Part shown: piece after piece, positions 62,401 through 64,000 of the stretch
Position numbering within the stretch: the first letter of the stretch is position 1
Layout of the letters: each line of letters starts with the position of its first letter
NCBI RefSeq assembly: GCF_008033135.1
Contig: NZ_CP041335.1
Location: 3,539,925-3,603,924 of the forward strand
Direction of reading: 5' to 3'
Source of the DNA: Chitinolyticbacter meiyuanensis
GTDB lineage: Bacteria > Pseudomonadota > Gammaproteobacteria > Burkholderiales > Chitinibacteraceae
DNA length: 64,000 nt
The notes under the pieces: generated by a model
What the model was told of the DNA's origin: nothing
The model's input: the letters and a program-made list of their open reading frames with translations, nothing else
The model's database searches: none
Translations under genes and position numbers: made by a program

Positions 62401-64000
62401 TTGAATGTGCCGATGACATCTGCATCGGGATCAACAACAAACGTATACTCTCCCGGAATCAGGTCGATCATCGGGGAGCGGCTGCCATCGAAATAATCCG
62501 CGTCGGTCCCGTTGAAAGACCTTGACACAATTTGCCCCTGCGGACCAAGTAACTTCCACTGCACGGAACCCACATCCGACAGGGAGTCGACATAGATCCG
62601 ACCGGGCTGATCCAACGTGAATTGATACCGATTCACCTGTCCCGGCACATCAAACTGAGCGGAAACGATCTCACCCAGATTCAGCGGTGACACTATCTCT
62701 ACGGGCTTGGTAACCTTGAAGTTGAAGCTGAGCGCGGCTGTTTCATCAACACGCCCCTCGAACAGGACATAGTAGCGACCGCTCTGCAAGGCAACGAATG
62801 AGTAATCCTCGGGGCCATAGTATTGGCTAGTGTTCACCATTACTTGTTGCCCCTGCGCATCCAGAATGCGATAAGGCAGATAGCGATAGTAATCCTTGCT
62901 CAGGATGTCGAGATAAATCTGCTGCCCCGCCAAGGCCTCAAACTGATAGAGCTGGCTTCCATTCGCCGGATTCAATTGTGCGGTGATCACTTCTCCAGCC
63001 GTGACAGCCACGGCAGTGGTGAGCGGCCGCAATGCAAAACTGTAGCCGCCTACCGCATCCGCAGCCCCATCCACCACCAGCACATATTCGCCAGCGACAA
63101 GGTTGAGTGCCGGAGAATTGGTATAATGCGCACTGTCGGTGCCAGTGAAGCTGCGGCTGGCAACCTGGCCTCGTGGCCCGGTCAGTATCCAGGTCAAACC
63201 GCCGTTGTTGGTGAGGCTATCCAGATACAACAAGGCATCTTGTTCGAGCGTAAAGGTATGACGGCTGAGCTGACCAACATGCGCAATCTGGCCAGTTGTC
63301 ACTTCACCTATGGTCAGCGGGGTCTCGACGTTGACCACGTGTTGCACTCGGAAGCTGTAGTCGATGACTCCGGAATCACTCGGATAGCTATCAACAATCA
63401 GCGTGTAGGTTCCGTTCAAAGCCAGCTTCAGGATGCCAGCATCTTCCGGCCCATAGTATTGGGAGCCATTCCAATAGACTTGCCGCCCGAGCGGATCGAG
63501 AATCCGGAAGGGCAAATAGCGGTAATAGGTCTTGCTGATAAAATCGACGTAGATTTCATCGCCAGCCTGGGCATCGAATTTATAGGCTCGGGATGAATTC
63601 GCAGGACTCAACTGCGCAACGACCGTCTCACCACTGACAATGGCTTGTGCTGCGGCCAGCTCATTCAACCTGAAGCTGTAGCCACCCGTTCCACCTTCCA
63701 CCACCAAGGCATAGTCGCCCGCTACCAAGCGGATAGCCGGAGTATCCGAAAAATTCGGCCCATCGCTATTGGCAAAATTTCGGCTCACTTCGAGGCCATG
63801 CGGACCGATGATGGACCACTTCAGGGAGGAGCTGTTGACTAGCGAGTCAAGATAAAGCAGCGATTCGTTGCTCAGGGTGAAGTTGTAGTAATCTTTTTGC
63901 GTAACAGTCTTGAGTTCTCCAGCAATAGCAACCCCAAAACTCAGCGCGCTCCCTGCCGGCAGCGCCGTCGGCGGCACGTTGCCTTTGTTCAAAAGCTGGA
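35427..64000 (-). CDS. Giant multi-domain surface/secreted protein (partial, 5' end outside window)
   Basis: At least 9,521 residues in one uninterrupted frame (first visible Met-type codon TTG 63992; the frame stays open to base 64000, so the true start lies outside). From the visible N-terminus: six PPC-like domains (to about 650), 17 CARDB-like repeats (about 660-2905), a PPC-like and an IPT/TIG-like unit (to about 3110), a long unassigned region, a first propeller-like region (about 3880-4170), nine He_PIG-type Ig-like domains (about 4413-5360), a YD/RHS-like stretch, a dockerin-like pair, Big2-like domains, a second propeller-like region, a Hint domain (7460-7689), a metzincin (HExxH at 8134), nine cadherin-like repeats (8364-9191) and a C-terminal tail. 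No RTX nonapeptides are visible. Cysteines are very rare. It probably works outside the cell as an adhesin or processed surface protein; its transport partner is probably the convergent operon. Confidence 0.93.
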   Translation of the reverse strand, partial: QLLNKGNVPPTALPAGSALSFGVAIAGELKTVTQKDYYNFTLSNESLLYLDSLVNSSSLKWSIIGPHGLEVSRNFANSDGPNFSDTPAIRLVAGDYALVVEGGTGGYSFRLNELAAAQAIVSGETVVAQLSPANSSRAYKFDAQAGDEIYVDFISKTYYRYLPFRILDPLGRQVYWNGSQYYGPEDAGILKLALNGTYTLIVDSYPSDSGVIDYSFRVQHVVNVETPLTIGEVTTGQIAHVGQLSRHTFTLEQDALLYLDSLTNNGGLTWILTGPRGQVASRSFTGTDSAHYTNSPALNLVAGEYVLVVDGAADAVGGYSFALRPLTTAVAVTAGEVITAQLNPANGSQLYQFEALAGQQIYLDILSKDYYRYLPYRILDAQGQQVMVNTSQYYGPEDYSFVALQSGRYYVLFEGRVDETAALSFNFKVTKPVEIVSPLNLGEIVSAQFDVPGQVNRYQFTLDQPGRIYVDSLSDVGSVQWKLLGPQGQIVSRSFNGTDADYFDGSRSPMIDLIPGEYTFVVDPDADVIGTFNFRVLDVSEAKSIIPGELVADQLALANSSNLYRFTANAGDQFYFDLRGASPGHYAYYRLVDPDNRQVVARNTEYWGNADIDVFTLSKTGTYYILFEGRPSASGSNDYQFNLVPVIASSKIVLGGFGSEPGPDLQVQNVKITPVDQLASGREIEVSWEVHNTGDLPATIGWQDRVIVRNVDRGTVIGNYLVSYTDLPAGELGTGSKATRKIKIRLPDGNLGAGTIAVQVLTDITNAVVEKGGNITAEGNNSATISVNSQLGAYADLVINSLNVSPATGWKSGEQVTVHWTVTNQGNAVVAGAWFDRLMVKNLTTNNPLISIDLPASGFGDAALEQGQSSTRSYTFTWPAGLNAAGRFEFSVVSDAGQAVFENNLDDNAERNNTAVAIQEHAPDLKIENLAVSSASVLAGDTVSLSWETWNIGTADVYATFHERIVVVNKSTGQVLLNSSTQLVASQLAQGMLPRDGYALRGFNFRLPDGAQGVGEIEVNVYLDQNTSGNSQVYEYHALHNAEDNNHAVVGLTSDARPYADLQLIDLVIDDSGVAGELIDVSWTVANKGQAATGATWVDSVIFSTDAVFGNADDFVLGVYTHTGSLPKEDQYSHTAKVRLPFKPQGTYYIGVRTDAQDAVIEPENEANNVSLMLPIQLIKPYTDLKVEQIVAPENAMSGDSVNISWLVRNIGNGTTDLALWSDRVYLSKDGVIDSDDIIIAGSVTHAGLVGPKEVYEGKASLTLPRDLTGKYYVIVESNYGGKVTETDRGNNRIVSAVPMEVGLTPVPDLVISAITGPEQAKPGELVEIHYIASNAGGADLASTWRERIYLDRGAAGLLEVATLLYSDALAAGTPLARVAQVRIPAGLADGEYRWVIKTDIDNTLYERDGESNNTTISTGTIRVVRSDLAVLSVSAPSLIQSGSSIAVSWEVRNLGSDVAGGFQDQVYFLKNGTLTLAGSLLRSAPVLQGESYRAELAINVPLDYSGVYEIVVIADAKSVVDDVNRGNNRASIAREIELFPYADLAVTDVTVDERVIDDPATINVSWTVANHGTGLGKTTAWHDRVVLSKDEILGNSDDWVVAEYVNEASLDKDERYSVIKKITLPAGTSARYKVFVVTDSKQQVFENGLESNNAARAENDLEVMPKAYADLVVQSVSYEGEPASGKSLKVNWTVRNQGIGITDQFQWYDEVWLSKDPAGSNVVARFGSAGHVGQLAAGDFYQRSINVALPEGISGDYYLHVRTGGGVYEFVYGTDNVGHSVAIPVTLSQSPDLIVESVVLPGVAQEGDLIDISWAVVNHSDVPASGIWTDTIMLVPISGTGNSTILGQFTYDRGLEAGIRYTRTEQVRLPAKIEGLYRVKVITNANLGKSGSQVYEHGDARLNNETVSTGSISVSLNDRPDLRIGDDVVVPSHVTAGTSTSIKYTVKNGGAAAATGRWKDKVYLSLDGTLSADDVLVGSFDNGSALAPTDEYTNEAGLINIPIRYRGDAYLIVVADGNNTVDEYPNEVNNVRAVKFYVDPVLFGDLVTSDVVAPDQVTHGSSIEVRYKVTNKGSDTTRGESATLNAWTDTIWLARDPRRPGAYKGDILLGSVTHTGNLAKGDDYLGTAQVQIPENLLSGKYFLTVWSDTYDVILEDTFASNINPDDPTQFDNNNYKARPVTVLGITPPDLVVANVSALEKAEAPGDYTFTYSVKNEGDQFSGGWVDVVYIADDPDLNKAKQIWTIAKLSQNRALGNSEQYSVTQTIQLSPAVTGKYVIVKTSAESTQGFSESDTKNNTAYRLSEIIAQPSDLQVTSIQTQAENYSGEETLVTWTVQNFGGAVWSGTKGWIDSIYFSKDPVFIRDRAVALGAVAHINNTGLSAGGSYTASAKVKLPPGTGGEYYIYVLTDSEHDYRSLAETPSEWKVAQGEMRQGNNESALLHYSTSVFESDNTNNLAKATIDVIYKEPNLQIELDGIQVSDPAPMSGQTITVTWTVTNTGTRETRSNAWFDGVYLSRDASLDLSDYPLVDRGSDVERGLKVRYTALTADGKPKYLKPGDSYTQTATFSLPESIDGDFHLIVKADTSTVNDYYHQTPSTIRDGLATLTVTQPVAGSVLEFKDEGDNTASIRLPIKLATPPDLRVEEVISPENVLAGQSTTIRYTVKNVGGDTPPDQGSWNDLVYLSRDRFLDVNQDRYVGYVQHGGGLAGSKSYANEITVNVPRDFEGAYYVFVITDPTRVWGAGEYGQVREFGRELNNSTAAEQPLVIELPPPADLVVSNVTLPGSAKVGDEIQIEYRIENQSDNPAYGRWTDAIYLSSDNTWDLGDVLIGKVDHEGGLAGRRDYLATLKAKLPPVKDGSWRIIVRPDVYNEVYEGKISYTENGLILPPGEANNRQASGSTLSVSVPALTLGETLETTLSNGQTRLYRLTVGANETLRVALDSLADQGANEVYLRYGDIPTASAFDVAYTNPQSPDQQILLPTTKAGDYYILVRSRQGANDTPVKLRADLMPLSISRVTPDQGGVGDEQHRWVTVDIYGARFKAGALVKLARPGVFEVEPTRWQVLDATHIRAVFDLRELPLGLYDVIVTNPDGEHVTTAVRYLVERGIEADVTIGIGGQREIAPGEQGIYSVTLQSLTNVDTPYVRFDFGAPNMGNSEDVLGGLNLPYMVFGTNVGGQPLGQTTDLAGNTQQYGQTPTTGTPRKDIPWAQLDGVQNTDGLNLVPGYAFDIPAGGFAGMSFNVQTYPGLKEWLNYDFEGLRDKLYAIRPDWKAQGLLDGGVADLNKIAEGLTQKFLSREPEEHLSKQEALAMPFRFNVFGAATPLTRDEFIADQKKHALKLRAAILADQDAPSSLAALAADPTQWVNGWLAALEAAGLLRPTEEAPPILQNPQVISLNATLATGILLSKAGDNYRTQADVLSFFLKVQQWYGDTARFVGDAAATIGEIDYIEIREDQEGNYAEIPVPKLIEQSQFDLDAAHNTHFIDFNVFAGGITELEYLRHLGVLDGEFNPVQAKSLNLTSYLQQTLQQQELASAPIAVKGPQGNQAENGYSYVPADTALPYSLSFNNPGNVPVGQLRIVTQLDADLDIRTLRLGDLKIGDINVHLPEGRSYFQGDFDFTGSKGFILRVSAGIDAETRIATWLLQAIDPDTGEVLQDAQRGLLAQPKGNAANSDQWKRGFVNYTVQASSKAESNAEIVTSARIFFDGAPPVESKANTCVLDAKAPVTQIIVKALGEAATGQPVFDVRWDAKDDLSGVKAVTVYVAENGGDFRIWLKQVGPEQNQAVFTGENGHTYEFLAVATDLAGNREAAAVSNAVLPDDGARQSALENLGANETLTQSSEVPLPSEERTYPGNELFVQAQQRLPGQVAQQQPSELKTVLAPFAVRGFAEGFAGSDADLGVTAMVELADRSLLVAAGSLRNEVFRFTKDGGRNTQPLFVAQQPILDMAIDQAGQLWVMTGSQLLQLDAESGAVILQINGPRNEPLTHALAIHPATGEIYVSSGNGIEIYTPDTADGRATWRHFSNQRVKDLAFGPDGRLWAVRWTGSEVVEAQLNATTDILSFPMSGRYAGRAELEFRLAGLVDSLAFGKTGSTLDGLLLVSSNLAQRQQSGTNSSVPHQAAVWMIELATKRLLQVATGGTQGEAILTTQDGRILIGQTQRIDEIATLRAPVVQGITVPDGAFLPLPAGQIGVTFDQAMWQGLASDAGSVLNLQNFTFTGLGRSEGVRIVPKAIRWDAANKTAWLDVAGLPAGQYQLTISHALTSAMQASLELDYISTFTAVLDMTSQLRVEFSNTRANRANGEISYDVSLTNIGTDDLRGPLMLMLDPGRYFDSSIANAVAGSADQANLWILDLTQALSALGGKLAVGQTLANQTVTVVAASRFATETGMVQLPKFDLAHGLYAVPLENIPPVLQLAGTAAEMPAAQVGAAWQAKLEAVDADGTQFFWQLVQAPAGVTLSQAEALTTDSSGYHSVVTLNWTPTAAALRDSEIVVRVQDSRGGVATKRFVVRVNGGNSLPVISNAQTVYVTEGEPLKMPISVADPDGQPLTVTIRNLPAGASYDAASSTLSWVPGYDQAGVYTDVTVVVSDGFATVEKSLKLVVEQGYARPVLNPVAPQTVREGEVIGLQLAGYMPGGLRQADGTQIALRYSAAWLPAGMTLNNETGWLAWAPGFIQHGSYSVPVTLTATYQTPSGESIETAVARTIVFNVLNANAAPVFDPAETWNVLEGQPLRISVFAFDPDNPEFEPKMRLRPGSVAVGPDTTESTVQYHVDGLPPGATFDDETLEIVWTPGYTQAGVYQVTVTATDSGDGTGATAVSQIVLPIIVSNANRAPEIGNISNAFVDKGAVLEIPVSASDADGNPLQITISGLPPFATYTQNPSAQGAGGVIRFAPGEGSRGDYAITVVTQDNGDGDVHQVLSQALTFVVTVRSPSEAPVFALPRQIVAVAGQAISLPISIRDADQDTLTITANGLPLGAQIITQPQYGVATLVWTPTANDIGGHDVEIVVTDSGEGPKDAGYKPDGFVPTPNVTKQKVRIVVRQSNLAPEILNVQVNGVNVADQSSATVSLNATEGTPWSLELYGNDANADLINWSVSDLPAGMQLEVPSGGNRAILRWTPGLFAAQDGNVGGSPGSWRFQVKASDGAAEVVRTFEVKVTNVNQTPTILPMPLQLASEGETLSFTLRAADADNDATRMSLIYDANTPEGVMFDGASGYFEWTPGLDIVNNFTGSDRAFNFNFLVTDGTVSSTRTVQVRVFDSNRAPQVQVANHAVSVGKTLALPVTLAQTGAGLLAFDADGLAQTQHLGISFRNLPEGAYYDAVAGKLIWTPGPGQVGDFMVSMTASDGRNTHTAVFVLRAVADDQANAPKISVVTTPSTPVTPGQNVVATVRADAWNGIAQVRAEMRAAGQTDWSAVALDAAGRVRIMPTQTGLIELRVTAIDIDGFSSSYIHTIKVKDAQDTVAPVLSWAGLLNGADQSTRPVVVNEVADLLAHIREAQLMGYSLQIAPVGSANWQTVLAREAEAEQIDADVDLLQLNPALWQNGVYQLRLSAIDLAGRRSEITARIIIDSHDKQLIAATASDATFDLGGHQLALNRVLLEDRAGQFGNWSLSLLDTGLTSDQPATTASGALAPWNEGAKVWVQIPASLAQANAGVTSLSFTLATQGQRLGGAINAPTIFSPVFGSDQGWTLQAYANTNADAPEALVKQGQRLYSQTTGLPWSPTHYRLTGPDGTRYELDANGSITSIHFADSVTWLVSDAGVVVQGMNIDARVAIHRDQQGRIDKVTGPGQTIVYRYDGEGRLVLARRLDAADFGQPYGYDADGRLLHDTITANLGTAANWQASTPEWHGDLTGDATTIAFTVRESEIASTIHTPGATGAVILAVETTLSDAEAALQFVGATVLGSQVSSGKKTTLIRVTEAGLKLIRIIGAGTAQVRVRLAGDLNQDGKVDGVDSATWESLRTANQAAGDLNGDGTTDQLDRQVLYANYGWKANTAPVATAAQTLKTHTDLTGKTSLQSIAEDLEGDSVFWRVLGAEHGTASLAADGQTLLFKPVAGYAGAAVIYLQADDGFVASAPLEVGVNVSGAKLVSIQLNRIFVVKPGGARELVVLGDFEDEKNVQLTGDYVTFVSSDDTVLGVDSNGIVRGNKEGSAIIFARARGIEGLNAFVVDADPYVVNMDSRGIEVDVYPQSISLPVEGVRQLKVRTLDGSIITAKETGTRYFVGDASVAEIDENGLIVAKSLGETWIYVVHDGLQQQIKLNVLNAQVDQGAIGNGAGLVVKDLQGSTVMVPAGALPDGSVVSISTIGVADVGMPLPQVPDMSAVAAFEIEFDGHATLPLQLAIDLSSKIDPDTGLPAQYEAGTEVLFWRKGFILDENGERKETWWLVDNGYIGSDGVARTASPPYSGITGTGGVFLVSTMDKKNSDAKTGEVKVTGALVNFNAIWAEMAFVALAGASLGGARIAMSALSIFASLSAVSAVKYTLEGSYRVPVDPTTFEPEKINNTFPAAPRSTIHQPVITQVDYDQASRKLTVKGEDFIPPGGSFGNYQVKIWLVPRGNQLFRPGEEVNHGLVWKGLETSFKGFDTYEATIPEDIALSMHLIYIERIALIPSDDGTIAESYPVDSDPVQAWTLGTRNVLVTNRSGIEIFQTDAEIESKPQKLVARIDKDEKGEALELFGRYGEQIVFSTDGTLAFVAGRGSKVHVVDMLTNSIAYTIPIPGAGANLKSLAVNDGWLYATEGGAQGSARLLRINIDPMSMGFLTEIQTIKYNFDAPLGLTDMAVNNGSYLAVTAPRVGLWQRGQQQGNVYVIDLNKLDREGEFVADAVLEIKASDFPSPNRGINPTFVTSGKDNGEFFVSAANNMNNGGLTIKIGLDDKGNLDQTVDIKSVLLRPENVPGQQNWMNAKFQQNIQHAYGNVVVEVDGIQYALVADYNFIFDDPRYYDRFYDLGYTGLIGKQIGGKIGVVQDPFGTPKYLGATTPIVGGAVDHLTLGADGKLYADVYMYDDPFQPDRMFKSLFVWNAAQLIANAKENEKATTPIDRLAGSEGSGGNGQRVMPDRLDGAQSGEYFGWTYGIGAYQVPGRFNELAVVPVDLPQFLPGAGGNVYKEMMGIDDITLAKRREDGTYSAAEVFAKKFAYNGWNLVTLGFVDRQAARYQAYAYPKDPENPLSDKGYWTATIGDASLTIASFFGARAASSAIEARLGSGMWATFQRELAVDVVLNVGSFSGDVINNIATGEGSISQSLVQLATGTILGAGFAGIGQIMSMSPRSGSKFMYDSANELNPTGIRLSTPTISAASRNSKLLNSLADSASSAEHIMPSGGIFKVSNSRQISIPAAGSMSVTDALAWQVRVGENIPAIIAELPEALSKQEKALIATRLMEGTISAARRAMADGNAAMQLGNMLPIRNFDELKCLRGPEYSGDALYDQIIKDAADATRRRGPLFDPDGCFVAGTLVHTKEGLRPIESLQVGDWVLSKDESGEGETAYKRVLQTHRFEDKEIWYLQFSWLGAISQRPKTHTGFLTCTRNHPFWIKGYRGYRPETNDDFVIQYEDMPHDVWRRADLIEPGMVLELANGELVAVTKSLYLAQTKDAQTGFIQGNGAPEAWQDELDGRLVVFGENGPETDCLNWNPPLVYNRSMEFLGDEFDFPIYRTTVYNIEVEDFHTYYVGEMGVWAHNTDCKMKRVEDEARSAAELETRRLQDEGILTSPAVMHVFDSAPQMAKTAAEKAAQTGNPKMIGIALETTGVEKAWWSKLQARFDGAIKRASDTVADTFDSLYAYGLGFINPYGGKMVSMMGDGLVKLRNSIHTAMLADTKAGKFGYHAPFMEKYIGWRKAVDDAVSKGEPIPEISADVLESAKTVMETLNRNSAALHQYPELSGLMFGVEDKAGVQLLVDFLNQAQRDAALMAGLRKATINVPGFNPADPLSDRLFIAQLQKEGVGKAAVYSTPDEIFHIKKVRNAEGELRFELEKVRTEDVAKPLVDPATGEAGAVMRELQKFIGEQGLKYQLVAAEGAYQSAPLSQPELNAMLEKAKAYWLEVGALPAHLEHIQVQLTELEGAAVAFQSGQTLFFDADGAGWGWFVDQSADEASEFDFDHYGRMLARAGSGADGKLDLLSVMIHEMGHALGLQHSKHEGVMEGYVTPGERMLPDAEEVRLLSLQIQAVTRATQEVAAVEQGTEPLVANSTLLNGQFESEQSWHHAGKVAFDGQTAVLGESRNQQTRLNQVFTIGEHDRFLRFTLAQVLLDDVANGPDDAFEVALLNAANGQSLFGGIGLTHSDALLNRQADGAEFAAQGITHIDNADGSRTYLVDLSGIAAGTTVNLSFDLLGFGAAGSQVIVRDVKLFGGMQAVDDAASTAEDTAVVIDVRANDQGADAQTNAVVIAAPLHGRVEVNADGTLRYVPDADYVGDDEFSYVLNNGQDESAPARVKLTITPLNDAPVVSSQVVTLAEDSKQVLDLLAGASDAEGDVLGIRIVTQPQHGQLELGGDGVYHYTPNVNYHGSDSFSYVVSDGALDSNVATVTLLVAAVNDAPVLVNSVVTGVEDQVLQGNWLTAASDVDGDALQFVLLQAPQHGRLQWLADGRFNYTPDADFFGDDVFSYQVGDNGGLLSQAATVRIALMAVNDVPVLAAQQLVGNEDQTLALNLLATARDIDSADLAVRIVAQPVHGQLLQDAAGRWFYQPAADYNGVDQFSYVVNDGALDSQLATVTITLAAVNDAPIAQADQWSVAEDGQLRLDLLANDRDVDGDRLQVRLVSQPQHGKLVANPDGSFSYTPDANFNGSDAFEYVANDGQLDSASVRVSLTVTAVNDAPVARDQARTLVEDGSTVLDLRAGSVDVDGGALYVRIITQPKHGQLTLNADGTYRYIPNANFNGADSFSYRLYDGVALSNIATVCLTVTPVNDAPLASNLQLSVAEDQPLLINLLAGVVDVDGDRLTIRIVTPPKMGVLATNPDGTFRYTPNANFNGLDGFSYQVDDGVALSNVATVNLTVTPVNDAPTARDAALTLAEDGSLRIDLLALGSDIDGNKLTAALVEAPAHGQLLRNADGSYTYKPDANFNGSDVFRYRVNDGALDSAAATIRLMVTPVSDAPVARDATFKLTQAGSIRIDLAALGLDVDGDRLSALALTAPANGKLTLNSDGSYTYTPALTFSGSDSFSYQVSDGQLKSAPAKVTLTVEPLPVLQQGNANLEFDGAWSTNQAGFYPKGEITIPQQGNYLITFSLNPAAGSNSADLVSVTSYLRALYPGLVPANSTFTADPNLGKSTFSGTLLLTGVPAGKYYLDLNVTTAAYPYHWKGMFSFKVMALPLTTGNGVSNMTTVQAATPQLVAPAPAMTAAEPIRVNSYAVLQNGRAEIDLKQADGAVPVEVSSPRYGKLTDKGEGCYAYTPKPGYCGADQFSYTLQEGQQQRRCKVNLQVAAPAANRAKALQAAESASIVIKAQAKSLPGKRAAVAVAPKIDWQGKVDVALMPPRLDRKDDWLLNAGCEKPAEQKSLGERTGLIVRFEK
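36420..38902 (-). repeat. Nine cadherin-like tandem repeats
   Basis: Repeats of about 92 residues have the pattern NDAPVA......(V/L)AED......L.....D.DGD.L...(I/L)V..P.HG.L....DG...Y.P..(N/D)(F/Y).G.D.FSY.V.DG....(A/S).V.L.V. This fits the Tandem-95/cadherin-like family of long bacterial adhesins. The last visible unit has lost the AED motif (LTQAGS). A further degenerate copy with several Cys follows in the tail. Confidence 0.85.
39450..39880 (-). other. Metzincin-type zinc protease domain
   Basis: About 140 residues include HEMGHALGLQH (bases 39561-39593, HExxHxxGxxH) followed by GVMEGYVTPGERM, a Met-turn-like segment. A preceding FDADGAGWGWFVD resembles the calcium-binding region before the matrixin/serralysin active site. 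All zinc ligands and the catalytic Glu are present. It lies about 440 residues after the Hint domain, so processing could separate it from the stalks. Confidence 0.82.
40926..41615 (-). other. Hint (intein-like) domain inside the giant protein
   Basis: Residues 7460-7689 form a 230-residue Hint domain. It starts at Cys in DGCFVAGTLVHTKEG, with GLRPIESLQVGDWVLS, a TxxH block (LTCTRNHPFWIKG), YNIEVEDFHTYYVGE and the terminal VWAHN followed by Thr. The first Cys, the block-B His and the final His-Asn are those needed for autocleavage; a Thr after Asn is compatible with splicing as well as cleavage. Related pretoxin Hint domains release toxins. Activity is unproven. Confidence 0.88.
46003..46150 (-). 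other. Dockerin-like pair of calcium loops
   Basis: Two loops of the type GDLNQDGKVDGVDSATWESL and GDLNGDGTTDQLDRQVLY lie in tandem, as in type I dockerins (DxNxDGxxxxxD). In cellulosomes this module binds cohesin; here it may bind calcium for folding or hold a partner. Confidence 0.7.
46440..46830 (-). other. YD/RHS-like stretch in the giant protein
   Basis: About 130 residues resemble YD repeats: GPDGTRYELDANGSI, DQQGRIDKVTGPGQ, IVYRYDGEGRLVLARR and YGYDADGRLLHD. This is a small relative of the RHS shell that encloses polymorphic toxins, here too short to form a cocoon. Confidence 0.6.
47915..50755 (-). repeat. Nine Ig-like (He_PIG-type) domains
   Basis: Units of about 105 residues share an AP.(I/V)....... 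EG..L..(P/V)(I/V).A.D.D...L...(I/L)..LP.G.........L.W.PG. pattern and end in a VTDG or similar strand. They form a second stalk-like section. Confidence 0.75.
55280..62012 (-). repeat. Array of 17 CARDB-like repeats
   Basis: Each unit is about 130 residues and opens with (P/A/S)DL.(V/I)..(V/I)....V..G......W.V.N.G, for example PDLQVQNVKIT, ADLVINSLNVS and TDLKVEQIVAP, then LP.G..G.YY..V.TD......E...NN near its end. This is the CARDB cell-adhesion-related pattern. Units diverge at the protein level, so the array is old or selected for difference; it would form a long stalk. Confidence 0.8.
62045..64000 (-). repeat. Six PPC-like domains at the visible N-terminus of the giant protein
   Basis: Three related pairs alternate two beta-sandwich types. 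One type has YLDSL...WxxxGPxGxxxSRxF and xLVAGDYxLVVxG; the other has YKFxAxAGDExYxDxxSKxYYRYLPFRILD and QYYGPED. Both resemble bacterial pre-peptidase C-terminal domains. They are about 105 residues each, similar enough to be recent duplicates. Confidence 0.65.

Noticed and set aside
35427..64000. RTX adhesin of a type I system
   Set aside because: No GGxGxDxxx nonapeptide runs are visible in the translated protein, and no ABC exporter gene is linked. The calcium-type motifs present belong to a dockerin-like pair.

Overview
The window reads as a chromosomal segment of a GC-rich betaproteobacterium, most likely of the Neisseriales type. The evidence is the yraN-diaA-dolP order, the Entner-Doudoroff cluster with a HexR-type regulator (edd-eda / zwf-pgl-hexR-pgi), a trimeric Gram-negative porin, and an aceE-aceF-lpdA operon whose LpdA carries its own lipoyl domain. 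I cannot name the species from sequence alone.

Positions 1-6.2 kb hold cell-envelope and housekeeping genes: the end of an unidentified upstream gene, yraN, diaA, dolP, then tesA diverging from an ABC ATPase/permease pair (ybbA-ybbP type). A small two-helix membrane protein follows, with a decayed tandem copy carrying two in-frame TAG stops. From 6.2 to 27.6 kb lies central sugar metabolism: a binding-protein-dependent sugar ABC transporter (gtsABCD type), a porin preceded by a 19-codon leader ORF, gapA, eda and edd on the minus strand, then zwf, pgl, hexR, pgi, aceE, aceF and lpdA on the plus strand. Together they take sugar in, isomerise and oxidise it through the Entner-Doudoroff route and feed pyruvate to acetyl-CoA. 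HexR-like operators lie in the edd/zwf divergent region.

At about 27.65 kb, just after the lpdA terminator, base composition shifts to visibly more A+T and an accessory locus begins. Four tightly spaced plus-strand genes encode a TolC-like outer-membrane factor, a GAF-domain/HlyD-adaptor fusion, a PqqD-like/M50 metalloprotease/HlyD-adaptor fusion, and a shortened SecA paralogue. Converging on them across a 17-bp-stem bidirectional terminator is one minus-strand gene filling the last 28.5 kb. It encodes at least 9,521 residues and runs off the right edge, so its true N-terminus is not visible. That protein is a mosaic of PPC-like, 17 CARDB-like, 9 Ig-like (He_PIG type), YD/RHS-like, dockerin-like, Big2-like, two propeller-like, Hint (intein-like), metzincin protease and 9 cadherin-like tandem repeats.

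The most interesting hypothesis is that the four genes form a dedicated export and processing system for this giant surface protein. It would lack the ABC ATPase of a type I system and the RTX repeats of its usual substrates, and would instead have a SecA-like motor and a membrane protease fused to an adaptor. The domain calls are direct readings of motifs; the assembly into one system is inference from gene order.
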